Origin: a virus
IMG/VR virus record: IMGVR_UViG_3300044904_000014
Location: 1 to 27,621 of that record
DNA: 27,621 bases
Direction: 5' to 3' (one strand)
The translations under genes and the position numbers were made by a program. Positions 8,443 through 15,543 of the stretch are shown here, one piece after another. The first letter of the stretch is position 1; each line of letters begins with the position of its first letter. Below the pieces are notes generated by a model, which was not told where the DNA came from, did not search any database, and saw only the letters and a program-made list of their open reading frames with translations.

Positions 8443-10091
8443 TGGTTCCCCGCCATGTAGTCCGTCAAGCGCCCGCTCTTCATAATCCCTTCGGCCGCCA
8501 GCCCGGAGATCAAGTCCTTATGCTTCCGGAGCATCCGCGCCGTGTCCTGCGGCTCGTTGGTGCGGAGGTCCACATGCACGGCGCTCGAGAAACTGTGACC
8601 GCCGCGGGCGCTGCCACTCCCGAACTGCCGCTCCATCTCGCGCGAGAGCGTGACGGCTGGCACGGGCGGCAGCGCCAGCGCGGCGCTCAGGGCGCGCTGT
8701 TGCGCCAAGCGTCCCAAGATGTCGGGCCCCATCGGCGGCGCGACAAACCCCGCCATCTCAGTCTTATCCTCGCCGCGGCCCAGTAGCTGCCCGATGCCGT
8801 ACTCCCCCAAGGCGCGGAGTGCCCCGCCGAGGTTCCCCGAGGTCAGCTCACGGAACGCACTTGTGAAGAGCCCCTTGAGCGCCTCCACATGCGTCCGCGT
8901 CAACTCCTGGCGCCGCTCGTACTGCCGCTCCAGGTTCTTAGACCCCTCCTCCATGATGCGCGCCTGCGCGCTCTCCAGTTCCCGGAGTTCGGCGACCTGC
9001 TGTGTCTGGAGTTTCCTCAGCGCCTCCGCTTGCAGTTCGGCCGCCTTCTTGGCACGGGTCAGGGCGTCGATCTCCGAGGTCAGGGCTTGCGCGTGGGCCA
9101 GGGTGGCGCGGCTCGCGCCCGCCGTCCGCAGCTCGTAGGTCTGAATCTCCGCCTGCGTCATCCCGAAGGTGGCGCGCTCGCGTTCCAGGGCACGAATCGT
9201 TCCGGTGATCGTCTCCTCGTGCCGCTTCGTGACTTCGGCCGCCCGGTTGCGCGCCTCGTTCGCCTGGTTGATGGCCTCCGTCTGATTCCGCGTGTCGATC
9301 GCTTCCTGCACCCGCTGCCGGGCTTGGGCCTGCACCGACAGTTTCGAGAGGTCGTCGCCGAACAGAAACGCCTTGACCGCGTTGAGCCGGTCGATCCACT
9401 CCACGTTCGGCCCGTTGGCCAGCTCCGTCTTGAGCTGCGCCATGCTCTCCCGCAGCCGGTCCTGCTTGACCTTGAGGCTCTCCATCGCGTTCAACGCCAC
9501 GGTGTTCTTCTCGATGAACTTCTGCTCCGTCGCGGCATACTCCTCCGCGGCGTGGCTCAAGAGGTGCCACGCCTCCACCGCAGCCGTCACGGCCACTAGC
9601 GTCCACCCCAGGCGCGGCAGGAGGCCCATCAGGCCGAACTCGACGCTGCGCAGCCCCAGGGCACCCCGGGACGCCCCAGACGCCATCATGCCGAGCCCGA
9701 AGGCGAGCCGGCTGGTGCTGTGCTCTGCGGCGGTGGAGACTTCCGTCAGCCCGCCGCCCACTTGCCGGATGACCCGCCCCGCGGCGTTCGAGGTGGCCGA
9801 CAGCCGACCGATCGTGTTGTCGGCGAGCACGCCCTGCGTGGCGAGTTCGGCGGCATCGGCCTTGATCGTGGCGGCGGCGGCGCCCAACTCCTGCATGGAG
9901 ATGGCGCCGAGGGATGCGGCCTGCTTGAGGGAGACGAGGCGGGTTTGGAGCAGGGTAGCAGCTTGGGCGCCGGCCTCCATAGCGGCCTTCGCGCCCTGGG
10001 TGGCGCGGGCGCTGGACAGCATCGCGTCCTGAAACTCGGCGGTCTGCGCGCCGATCTTGGCAACGAGGCTGGCGATCGTGGTGGTGGCCAT
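8439..10091 (-). CDS. Tail tape measure protein
   Basis: A 550-aa protein that sets tail length and is expected to pass with DNA during injection. The N-terminus (MATTTIASLVAKIGAQTAEF) and following Ala-rich helices fit tape-measure starts. Residues about 125-180 are hydrophobic with Gly/Met/Leu runs and may span a membrane. Residues about 185-410 are charged Glu/Arg/Gln-rich coiled coil (AELQAEALRKLQTQQVAELR). The C-terminus is mixed. At this length the tail would be short for a siphophage, on the usual rough scaling of about 1.5 angstrom per residue. It follows the frameshifted chaperone gene, the standard order. ATG lies 3 nt after the chaperone -1 frame stop. Confidence 0.9.
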   Translation of the reverse strand: MATTTIASLVAKIGAQTAEFQDAMLSSARATQGAKAAMEAGAQAATLLQTRLVSLKQAASLGAISMQELGAAAATIKADAAELATQGVLADNTIGRLSATSNAAGRVIRQVGGGLTEVSTAAEHSTSRLAFGLGMMASGASRGALGLRSVEFGLMGLLPRLGWTLVAVTAAVEAWHLLSHAAEEYAATEQKFIEKNTVALNAMESLKVKQDRLRESMAQLKTELANGPNVEWIDRLNAVKAFLFGDDLSKLSVQAQARQRVQEAIDTRNQTEAINQANEARNRAAEVTKRHEETITGTIRALERERATFGMTQAEIQTYELRTAGASRATLAHAQALTSEIDALTRAKKAAELQAEALRKLQTQQVAELRELESAQARIMEEGSKNLERQYERRQELTRTHVEALKGLFTSAFRELTSGNLGGALRALGEYGIGQLLGRGEDKTEMAGFVAPPMGPDILGRLAQQRALSAALALPPVPAVTLSREMERQFGSGSARGGHSFSSAVHVDLRTNEPQDTARMLRKHKDLISGLAAEGIMKSGRLTDYMAGNQ

Positions 10092-10094
10092 CAG

Positions 10095-10621
10095 CTACCG
10101 CTCGGCCCGGGCGCGGACGTCGGCTTCCATCGCTGCGGCCTCCGCTTCCTGGCGTTCGAGTTCATAGAAGGCCAGCCACCGCTGCCGCAGGTCCGCGGAC
10201 ATGCTGCGCAGCAGGGCGTCCACATCCCAGATCCCGAGGTCACGGGCGAGTCGGAAGCCGAAGAGCTCGCCGACCCGCCGCGTCAGTTTCCCTTCACACC
10301 CTCCAGATCCTGCATCCCCGACAGCTTCAGGCAGACGGGGAAGATCCGGTCGAGTACGGCGCCAGATTTCCCGGCCACCAACTCGACCTCGGCGTCCGTG
10401 AAGATCCGCGCACCGGCGTCGTCCACCACACACCGCGCCACGAGCTGGGCGCGGAAGTTGGCGACGAGCAGCTTGCCCTTGCCATCGAAGCAGACGGCGT
10501 TGAACGTGTCCTGATCCGTGGCGGAGAGCCCACGGAGCCGAACCGCGCCGCCCCACTCCGGCACCTCCATGTCTTGCGTCGGCCGATCCTCGGCCGCCAG
10601 AATCGCATCCTTGGTCAGCAT
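10095..10621 (-). CDS. Tail assembly chaperone, -1 frameshift product (G-GT analogue)
   Basis: The zero frame (10283-10621) gives 112 aa ending ...LEGVKGN. At 10286-10292 the mRNA reads GGGAAAC in the phase AAG GGA AAC TGA, the canonical X XXY YYZ slippery heptamer, with the zero-frame stop right behind it. Slipping back one base opens a frame that continues for 63 residues (LTRRVGELFGFRLARDLG...) to TAG at 10095, giving a fusion of about 175 aa. This matches the lambda G/GT arrangement directly upstream of the tape measure gene, where both forms are needed to assemble the tail tube on the tape measure. The -1 part has a helical, charged, C-terminal domain. The shorter product alone is listed separately. 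Confidence 0.85.
10283..10621 (-). CDS. Tail assembly chaperone, short (zero-frame) product
   Basis: A 112-aa protein, the G-like form of the tail chaperone. It begins MLTKDAILAAEDRPTQDMEVPEWGG, an opening common to phage tail assembly chaperones, followed by 'VRLRGLSATDQDTF', a region that often binds the tape measure. It lies 9 nt downstream of the tail-tube gene. Most ribosomes should stop at the TGA at 10283-10285, so this form should outnumber the fusion. Confidence 0.85.
   Translation of the reverse strand: MLTKDAILAAEDRPTQDMEVPEWGGAVRLRGLSATDQDTFNAVCFDGKGKLLVANFRAQLVARCVVDDAGARIFTDAEVELVAGKSGAVLDRIFPVCLKLSGMQDLEGVKGN
10286..10292 (-). promoter_or_regulatory. -1 programmed frameshift slippery site GGGAAAC
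   Basis: In the mRNA the heptamer is G GGA AAC, in phase with the chaperone zero frame and immediately followed by TGA. Both tRNAs can re-pair in the -1 frame (GGA to GGG, AAC to AAA). Downstream, a 6-bp stem GGCGAG/CTCGCC (10266-10271 with 10245-10250) lies about 14 nt after the site and could stimulate slipping. Confidence 0.85.
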
Positions 10622-10630
10622 CGGTCCCCC

Positions 10631-11059
10631 TTACGAGGTGGCACGCAGGAGCGTGGCTGCCGTCCCGCCTGCCGGCTTGAAGACGGCCTTGACGGGCGAG
10701 ATGCCGCCCACGGCCACCGTCAGCGGCGGTGCGCTCTCAAGCATCGCTTCGAAGCTGTAGCACGGGTTGGTCGGCGAGGTCGTGGCGTTGACCGGGTTGA
10801 TGGCCACTGGGAACGCCGCGACGCCCGGCCCGACCAGCGGGAAGAGGGTCTGGTTCACCTTCCCGCTCGCCTCGTCCTGGTAGAAGTCCACCTCCACGCC
10901 GCTCACCTTGAGCCCGGGCAGGAAGTTGTCGGTGTCGTCGCCCATCTTGGTCGCCGTCTCGCTCTTGGCCCCGTGGGCGATCGTCACCTGACGGGCGTGG
11001 TCCGAGAGATCGACGCTGTTCACGACGATCTTGCAGTTGGAAAGGACGGTGATGGCCAC
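10631..11059 (-). CDS. Tail tube protein, second copy
   Basis: A 142-aa tube-type protein. Its start 'ITVLSNCKIVVNSVDLSDHARQ' and the motif 'DDTDNFLPGLK' match those of the next gene upstream ('VQVLTNCRLWVDGYDLSGHTNK' and 'HDTENFVPGLK'), so the two are paralogues. It ends with the tube-like 'YSFEAMLES' segment and a short beta tail. A Shine-Dalgarno-like AAAGGAG lies upstream of its ATG. Which of the two is the main tube subunit is not decided by sequence. This one has the usual minimal tube length. Confidence 0.8.
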   Translation of the reverse strand: MAITVLSNCKIVVNSVDLSDHARQVTIAHGAKSETATKMGDDTDNFLPGLKVSGVEVDFYQDEASGKVNQTLFPLVGPGVAAFPVAINPVNATTSPTNPCYSFEAMLESAPPLTVAVGGISPVKAVFKPAGGTAATLLRATS

Positions 11060-11071
11060 AGGGCAGCTCCT

Positions 11072-11803
11072 TTACTGAATGCCGAGAACGACAACGAACG
11101 TGAACGAGGGCGAGGTGCCCGTGATCGTGTAGCTGATGCGCCAGAAACCGTCCGTGATGGCTCCCGGCCCCAAGGGCGTGGCCCACGCTGCACCAACGCC
11201 GCTCTGCGTGGGAATCACGATGCGGTCGCTCGGGGAGCCGAAGCCGACCAAGGCGGCTGACTGGATCTTCACGGCCAGGGTTGGGCCGGCGCTTCCGCTC
11301 ATCGCTAAGACGTGCAGCGCCGCGTAGACGGACTGTGCTACGGTGGGGCCGGGGATGGTCAGCACGGGGCCGGTGCCGTTGGCGGTGTCCGTGCGGTTCC
11401 CGGCGACGACGCCGTGGATCAGGCTGCTCTGCGCCTCCGCGTCGAAGCTGCCCTTGGGCACACCGCCCACCGTGAAGCCCGGCTTGTAGCTGCTGCCCTG
11501 CATCTTCCCCGTGTAGGCCGCTTGGCCTTCCGCGCCCGTCAGCGGCCCCACGGACATGATGATCCCGCTCGCGGCCGCGCGGGCGAACAGCACCTCATCG
11601 ACCAGCCCCGTCCCCGCCTCGTAGAGCACCTCGTGGGCGGCCTTGAACTGCTTGAGGCCGGGGACGAAGTTCTCCGTGTCGTGCGTGAAGGCGGTCACCA
11701 CCTCCGCCTTCGCCCCGTAGGAGAGGCCGAGTTTGTTGGTGTGCCCAGAGAGGTCGTAGCCGTCCACCCAGAGGCGGCAGTTCGTCAGCACCTGGACGCT
11801 CAT
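11072..11803 (-). CDS. Tail tube protein, longer copy
   Basis: A 243-aa protein whose first about 115 residues are homologous to the 142-aa tube protein downstream (shared DLSGH / DxTENFVPGLK landmarks). The extra C-terminal part (about 120-243) is a Gly/Ala/Ser-rich beta region ending 'ITGTSPSFTFVVVLGIQ', possibly a decoration or Ig-like domain projecting from the tail. Its ATG overlaps the upstream gp10-like stop. It may be the tube subunit with an extension, or a tail terminator/initiator relative. Confidence 0.75.
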   Translation of the reverse strand: MSVQVLTNCRLWVDGYDLSGHTNKLGLSYGAKAEVVTAFTHDTENFVPGLKQFKAAHEVLYEAGTGLVDEVLFARAAASGIIMSVGPLTGAEGQAAYTGKMQGSSYKPGFTVGGVPKGSFDAEAQSSLIHGVVAGNRTDTANGTGPVLTIPGPTVAQSVYAALHVLAMSGSAGPTLAVKIQSAALVGFGSPSDRIVIPTQSGVGAAWATPLGPGAITDGFWRISYTITGTSPSFTFVVVLGIQ

Positions 11804-12246
11804 GTCACCCCCACCGCTTCGAGATCCTGCGCCAGCGCGTTCGCAATCAGGTCCACGATCGCGTCCCGATTGACATCTAGGGCGGGCCGCAGGAACGGCC
11901 GCTCCTCCGCGCCGGGATGGACAACCTTTCCGTGCCGCTCCTCATGTGGCCGCGTCCCAAACTCCACCATCACCGCGTACCACCCCAGATGCCGCTCGCA
12001 GCCGATGGCCCACTCGGCCCCGAGCCGGTCGGCCATCGTCTCCTCGGCGAAGAGGCTCCGCAGCAGCCGCTCATCGCTGCGCTTGGGCACCAGCCGCTGC
12101 GCCGTCTCCAGCACCAGCTGGGCCGCTGGCTGAATCGCGGCGCTCACCGCCTCCGGGCTCAACGCCTCCGCGCAGCGCGTGAAGGCCGCCTCCAGCTCCT
12201 CGAAGCCCTGCCGCGGCCCCGTCGTCCAACTGATCGTGATGCTCAT
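11800..12246 (-). CDS. HK97 gp10-like head-tail / tail-completion protein
   Basis: A 148-aa protein with the HK97_gp10 pattern: N-terminal helices ('AAQLVLETAQRLVPKRS'), then 'VEFGTRPHEE...KVVHPG...RPFLRPALD' near the C-terminus, which is the family hallmark (EFGT, HPG, PFLRPA). Such proteins sit at the head-tail interface or help complete the tail. The gene follows DUF3168 with a 1-nt overlap and is followed by the tube genes. Assignment is firm at family level; the exact role is less sure. Confidence 0.8.
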   Translation of the reverse strand: MSITISWTTGPRQGFEELEAAFTRCAEALSPEAVSAAIQPAAQLVLETAQRLVPKRSDERLLRSLFAEETMADRLGAEWAIGCERHLGWYAVMVEFGTRPHEERHGKVVHPGAEERPFLRPALDVNRDAIVDLIANALAQDLEAVGVT

Positions 12247-12632
12247 CAGTTGGCGTGGAACACGAGGAAGTCCTGCGCCACATGATAGAGCAGCGCATCG
12301 GCATCAAACGGCATGTCGATCTCCAGCTCCTTCAGCACATCCCAGATCACCACACCCCCGCTGATGGTTCGGAAGCGGCTCAAGGCCGTCGCCGCATCCC
12401 GCGCCGCCGTCTTCGCGGTGGCGTAGCGGTCCGCCCACGCGGAGACTTGCCAGCGGCTGATCTGGACGTTCGGATCCTCACCCATCGCGTGCGTCACCGT
12501 CTCACTCACCAGCTTGTAGGTGAGGAACGGGTAGGCCGCGCCTTGGGCCGCCTGCACGGGGTAGACGCGCGTGCCGTAACTCGGAGTCCCCGTCAGGAGT
12601 TGTGCCTGAAGCACCTCGTTGACGACGCTCAT
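12246..12632 (-). CDS. Tail completion protein, DUF3168 (gp17-like)
   Basis: A 128-aa protein with the DUF3168 layout: 'RVYPVQAAQGAAYPFLTYKLVSE' (the usual Y-P-x-P-...-YPF-TY core), then 'SRWQVSAWADRYATAKTAARD' (Q-x-W-x-D helix) and a beta C-terminus. The family includes SPP1 gp17-type tail-to-head joining proteins. Its ATG overlaps the head-tail joining gene stop. Confidence 0.85.
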   Translation of the reverse strand: MSVVNEVLQAQLLTGTPSYGTRVYPVQAAQGAAYPFLTYKLVSETVTHAMGEDPNVQISRWQVSAWADRYATAKTAARDAATALSRFRTISGGVVIWDVLKELEIDMPFDADALLYHVAQDFLVFHAN

Positions 12633-12994
12633 GTGCCCGCCGCCTGGCGCTCGAGCACCAGCATCAGGAGCCGCCGCCGCCGGCTGTCGGGGTCATTGGC
12701 CGTCTGAATGTCCCCCGTGTGTGTGCCCCAGAGCAGCCGCATCTTCGGCACGACGCCGGGGATGAAGCGCGTGAGCACGTCCCACCACTGGTCGGCCTGC
12801 CGCCGCTCGCCAGCCTCGATCTCCCGCGAGCCCCGCGTCACCAACGCCGTCGTGGCCCACGCGGTGGCGAACGGCTGCCAGTTCTCCAACTCCTGGCCGC
12901 TGGCGTCCTGTGTGCCGGCGGCGAGGTTGACCTGAATCGTGATGAGGGTGCGGAGTTTGCCGGCCTGGAGCGGCCCCTCCAGCGTCAGGGCCAT
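12629..12994 (-). CDS. Head-tail joining (head closure) protein
   Basis: A 121-aa protein with the Phage_H_T_join / head-closure pattern: 'LQAGKLRTLITIQV', 'QDASGQELENWQPFATAWATT' and 'SREIEAGERRQADQWWDVLTRFIPGVVPKMRLLW' then 'GDIQTANDPDSRRRRLLML'. These proteins close the portal after DNA packaging and present the tail docking surface. It lies between the small head-tail proteins and DUF3168, as expected. Confidence 0.85.
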   Translation of the reverse strand: MALTLEGPLQAGKLRTLITIQVNLAAGTQDASGQELENWQPFATAWATTALVTRGSREIEAGERRQADQWWDVLTRFIPGVVPKMRLLWGTHTGDIQTANDPDSRRRRLLMLVLERQAAGT

Positions 12995-12997
12995 GGG

Positions 12998-13210
12998 CTA
13001 CCCCCTCCGGGCGCGCGGCTCCGGGCGCTGGGTGTGGGCGGCGACCTCAGACGGTCCCACGGCGGCCGTCTCCAGCACTGTTTCGGTCCGCACGGCGATC
13101 CCATCGGCCAGGAGCGCCTTGGCAACGCTGTCCGCGACCTCCGAGACATCCCCGGGGGCCACCGTCGGGCGGCCCCAAGGGGTCCAAGGCTTGAGGAAGC
13201 GGAGCCGCAC
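12998..13210 (-). CDS. Small head-tail region protein
   Basis: A 70-aa protein starting with GTG (a GGGTG stretch precedes it). The start 'RLRFLKPWTPWGRPTVAPGDVSEVADSVAKALLADGIAV' follows the pattern of many small phage proteins in head gene clusters: an R-x-R-F-L strand, a 'G' turn, then V-x-E-V-x-x and an 'A-x-x-L-x-x-G' helix. The tail is Arg/Pro-rich. Function is unknown; it lies in the slot before head closure. Confidence 0.65.
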   Translation of the reverse strand: MRLRFLKPWTPWGRPTVAPGDVSEVADSVAKALLADGIAVRTETVLETAAVGPSEVAAHTQRPEPRARRG

Positions 13211-13213
13211 CCG

Positions 13214-13366
13214 TTAGCCCTCGGCCGGAGCTTCCGGGGCCACAGGGGCCACGGGGGGCGCCTCTGGGACCTCCGGAACAGGCTCCACGACCGGAGCGAC
13301 CGGGACGGGGGCCACTGGCCCTATGCGCGTCGGCGCGACGATCTGTTCGGGATCCTTGGTGGCCAT
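13214..13366 (-). CDS. Short Pro/Val/Ala-rich protein
   Basis: A 50-aa frame starting MATKDPEQIVAPTRIG, followed by a repeated P-V-A/P-E-V-P run to the end. ATG lies 2 nt past the stop of the upstream structural gene. The composition suggests an extended linker or disordered peptide. Such short PVAP tracts are often real in GC-rich phages but also easily arise by chance in GC-rich DNA. Supported mainly by tight spacing on both sides and by filling an otherwise empty gap. Confidence 0.5.
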   Translation of the reverse strand: MATKDPEQIVAPTRIGPVAPVPVAPVVEPVPEVPEAPPVAPVAPEAPAEG

Positions 13367-13368
13367 GG

Positions 13369-13830
13369 TCAGTTCTTGAAGCGCGCGTTGCCGCGGACGA
13401 TCACGCCGGAAATGGTCATCGTGTCGTTGGCGGTCCCCGCCCGAGCGAGCAAACGCAGGTAGCGCTTGGCGCCGTGGTAGCCCACCTGAAGGGCCGGGGC
13501 CGAACCTCGCGCCAGCGTGAAGGTGTCCGCGTACACGGAGTCGATGTTGTTCCACGTCAGATCCGCGACGGCGGAGTCCTGGAGCACGACGTAGCGCCGG
13601 GTGCCGGCCGCGATGACCATGAAACCACGATTCACGAGGCCGAAGGCCGAGGCGTAGTTCGCCAGGTCCACCGTGCTTCCGGTGCATGCCGAGGCGACGC
13701 AGAGCTGCGGCGGGATCGTGGTGGCCGTGGAGATGTTGGCCGACAAGTCGGGCCGCTGAAGGCTGGTGAAGCCGACCGCAGCGCCGAGCAGGGCGACGAA
13801 AAGCAGGAGGTTCCGAAGCGGGTGGCGCAT
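13369..13830 (-). CDS. Virion-like protein with N-terminal membrane or signal segment
   Basis: A 153-aa protein. The C-terminal two thirds look like the small beta-rich protein often found right behind the capsid gene ('STVDLANYASAFGLVNRG', 'VVLQDSAVADLTWN', 'QVGYHGAKRYLRLLARAG', 'ISGVIVRGNARF'), possibly a head decoration or minor head protein. The N-terminus is different: MRHPLRNLLLFVALLGAAVG is basic followed by about 14 hydrophobic residues, a signal peptide or anchor. A Cys pair (CVASAC) follows. The start is supported by GGGAGAG 8 nt upstream. A membrane segment on a virion-type protein is odd. Confidence 0.7.
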   Translation of the reverse strand: MRHPLRNLLLFVALLGAAVGFTSLQRPDLSANISTATTIPPQLCVASACTGSTVDLANYASAFGLVNRGFMVIAAGTRRYVVLQDSAVADLTWNNIDSVYADTFTLARGSAPALQVGYHGAKRYLRLLARAGTANDTMTISGVIVRGNARFKN

Positions 13831-13866
13831 GGTCTGATCTCTCCCTGGTTGCTCGTCAGTGGACGG

Positions 13867-13894
13867 GGGAGCCGGCCGCCTTCGGCCGGCTCCC
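13867..13894 (-). terminator. Strong hairpin just after the capsid gene
   Basis: A perfect 12-bp GC stem GGGAGCCGGCCG / CGGCCGGCTCCC with a 4-nt loop, starting 12 nt after the capsid TAA. No U run follows in the mRNA direction, so it is not a canonical intrinsic terminator. It may attenuate transcription or protect the capsid message from 3' decay. Confidence 0.6.
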
Positions 13895-13906
13895 GCACCC
13901 GTTCCG

Positions 13907-15277
13907 TTACGACGTGATCCCGCGCACGAAGGCGTCTTCGAGCGTCGGCATCGCGTCGATTTCCGCGCGGACGATGAAGCCCACCTGGTTGGTGGCCGCG
14001 TAGAGCTCGTCCAGCCGCTGGATGTCGAAGTTCAGCGCGATCGCCATCCAGATGTACGACAGATCGCCGAGGACCATCAGGTAGTTGCTCGCCGTGGCGG
14101 TCCACGCCGGCGCGTTCTCGTCCAGGACGTAGGGGAAGTCCAGGAGCGTGCTCGGCACGTCCACGAGGCCCATCGAGGGCAGCCACAGGTACTGCCCCGT
14201 GGTCGCCTTGAGGCTCCGGAACTTGGCGAAGGTCGTCCGGTGCATCACCCACGTCAGGTTCTTGTAGGCATCGCGGATGCTGTGCCGCAGCGTGATCACC
14301 TTGTCGGGGTCGAGCGCGCCGGTCGAGATGACCGCCGTGTCCCGGCCCGTGGTGATGCCCGCGCTGGAGGCGACGAAGATCCCCAGCGGCTGGTTCGCCC
14401 CGGTGCCCTGGTTCAGCGCGTTCGAGACCGGGTTGCCGATCTTGTACGCCATACGGTCGCGGATCAGCGCTTCCATGTTGAGCGGCGAAGCGCGCATCAA
14501 CTTCCGGGAGATCAGGAGCAACTTGGCGATCGGCCACGGGGTGAGTTCACGCTTCCCGAAGGCCATCGTGACATCCTGCCCTCCGGTCGCCAGCTCGGTC
14601 GTCCACGTGCTGTCCGACGGGTTGGCCTCGAGGGTCGGGACGCCGAGGCTCTGGGCCTGCGGCACCTCGAACTTCGTGGCCTTGGCGATCAGCGGGAACA
14701 GGTCGTCCAGCTTGCGGATGATCTGCGGCACGAACTCCTGCACCGGGACGGCGTAGCCGCCCTGGCTGGCCGTGCCCACCGAGAGGTCACGGAACTCCTG
14801 CGGCGCCAACTCGTAGCGCGCGTCCAGGGCCGTGAGGTAGGCGCCGAACGCCTTGGCGTAGCCGGGCTTGGCCCGCGCCTCGTAGCGGCTGATCACGTCC
14901 GGGTCGTAGCGCTTGCGCCACGCCTCCGGAGCCACCACCGCCTTCTCGCCGCCCTTCCCGCCGTCCACGTCCAGCTTCAGGGGGACGCGCTGGGGCTGGG
15001 CCAGGAACGCCTCGCGGCTCTCCAGGCTCTTCGCCCGCTTCTCCGCCTCGGCCGCCGTGTGCTCGGCGTCGTGCAGATTGGCGTGGAGCGCCTCGACATC
15101 GGCGTCCATCGCCTCGTAGGTCGTGGTCTCGTCGCCCGTGAGCTCGCGCTTTTCGGACGCGGCCTTCTCGTACATCGACCGCTGCTCCGTGACGAGCTCC
15201 AACATCTTCTGCCGCTGCTCGGCGACGGGCAGCTTGCCCCACTTCGCCTTCAGCTCCTTCAGTGCCTTCTCGTCCAT
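13907..15277 (-). CDS. Major capsid protein, HK97 fold
   Basis: A 456-aa protein that builds the icosahedral head. Residues 1 to about 110 are a charged coiled coil (MDEKALKELKAKWGKLPVAE...), equivalent to the HK97 delta scaffold domain removed by the protease. The mature part begins near 'SVGTASQGGYAVPVQEF' (about 166-182), the usual start of the HK97-fold core, and includes 'GTGANQPLGIF', the common loop motif. The start at 15277 is chosen from the first ATG after a GAGG; an ATG at 15286 (adding MRA) is also possible. Length fits HK97-type capsids with an attached scaffold domain. Confidence 0.92.
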   Translation of the reverse strand: MDEKALKELKAKWGKLPVAEQRQKMLELVTEQRSMYEKAASEKRELTGDETTTYEAMDADVEALHANLHDAEHTAAEAEKRAKSLESREAFLAQPQRVPLKLDVDGGKGGEKAVVAPEAWRKRYDPDVISRYEARAKPGYAKAFGAYLTALDARYELAPQEFRDLSVGTASQGGYAVPVQEFVPQIIRKLDDLFPLIAKATKFEVPQAQSLGVPTLEANPSDSTWTTELATGGQDVTMAFGKRELTPWPIAKLLLISRKLMRASPLNMEALIRDRMAYKIGNPVSNALNQGTGANQPLGIFVASSAGITTGRDTAVISTGALDPDKVITLRHSIRDAYKNLTWVMHRTTFAKFRSLKATTGQYLWLPSMGLVDVPSTLLDFPYVLDENAPAWTATASNYLMVLGDLSYIWMAIALNFDIQRLDELYAATNQVGFIVRAEIDAMPTLEDAFVRGITS

Positions 15278-15517
15278 GGCCCGCATCCTCGGAGTCAGAG
15301 TCGGACAACGCAGCGAGCACCTGGCGCGCACACCGAGCGAAACCGCCCCACGGGGGCTGGCCTCACGTCCAGTGCTGCGATCCAGGTGCTCGGTCGGGCG
15401 GCGTCCCGGTTGCCCAGGAGGTGCCTCGGTCGGCCACCCGATCCCCTGAGTGGCCCTTCTGCCTCGAGCGGCGTGGAATGCGCCGCGGGTGCGTCAATTG
15501 TCTACAGCGACTCTATT
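15278..15517 (-). promoter_or_regulatory. 240-bp capsid leader with repeats
   Basis: The longest gene-free stretch in the window, between the repressor-like gene and the capsid ATG. It holds a perfect 11-bp inverted repeat CGAGCACCTGG (15314-15324) / CCAGGTGCTCG (15382-15392), with a related direct copy GGAGGTGCCTCGGTCGG around 15417-15433. A CAATTG core lies at 15495-15500. No convincing reading frame was seen here. A promoter lies at its upstream edge. Confidence 0.6.
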
Positions 15518-15543
15518 TTATGAGGTGAATTGCGCCGGGGCAA
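15515..15543 (-). promoter_or_regulatory. Putative sigma70 promoter for the capsid gene
   Basis: On the minus strand: -35 like TTGCCC (15538-15543), a 17-bp spacer, -10 TAAAAT (15515-15520, 5 of 6 to TATAAT). It overlaps the stop of the repressor-like gene. In this GC-rich DNA the AT-rich -10 stands out. The -35 matches less well, so an activator or phage factor may be needed. Confidence 0.5.

Noticed and set aside
13867-13894. Classical intrinsic terminator after the capsid gene
   Set aside because: No U run follows the stem on the minus strand, so it is kept only as a hairpin with possible attenuation.
15469-15497. Second capsid promoter with TTGACG at 15492-15497
   Set aside because: No acceptable -10 element lies 16-18 bp downstream.
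13859-15523. Plus-strand open frame of 554 codons
   Set aside because: It is antisense to the capsid gene and contains no recognisable motif.
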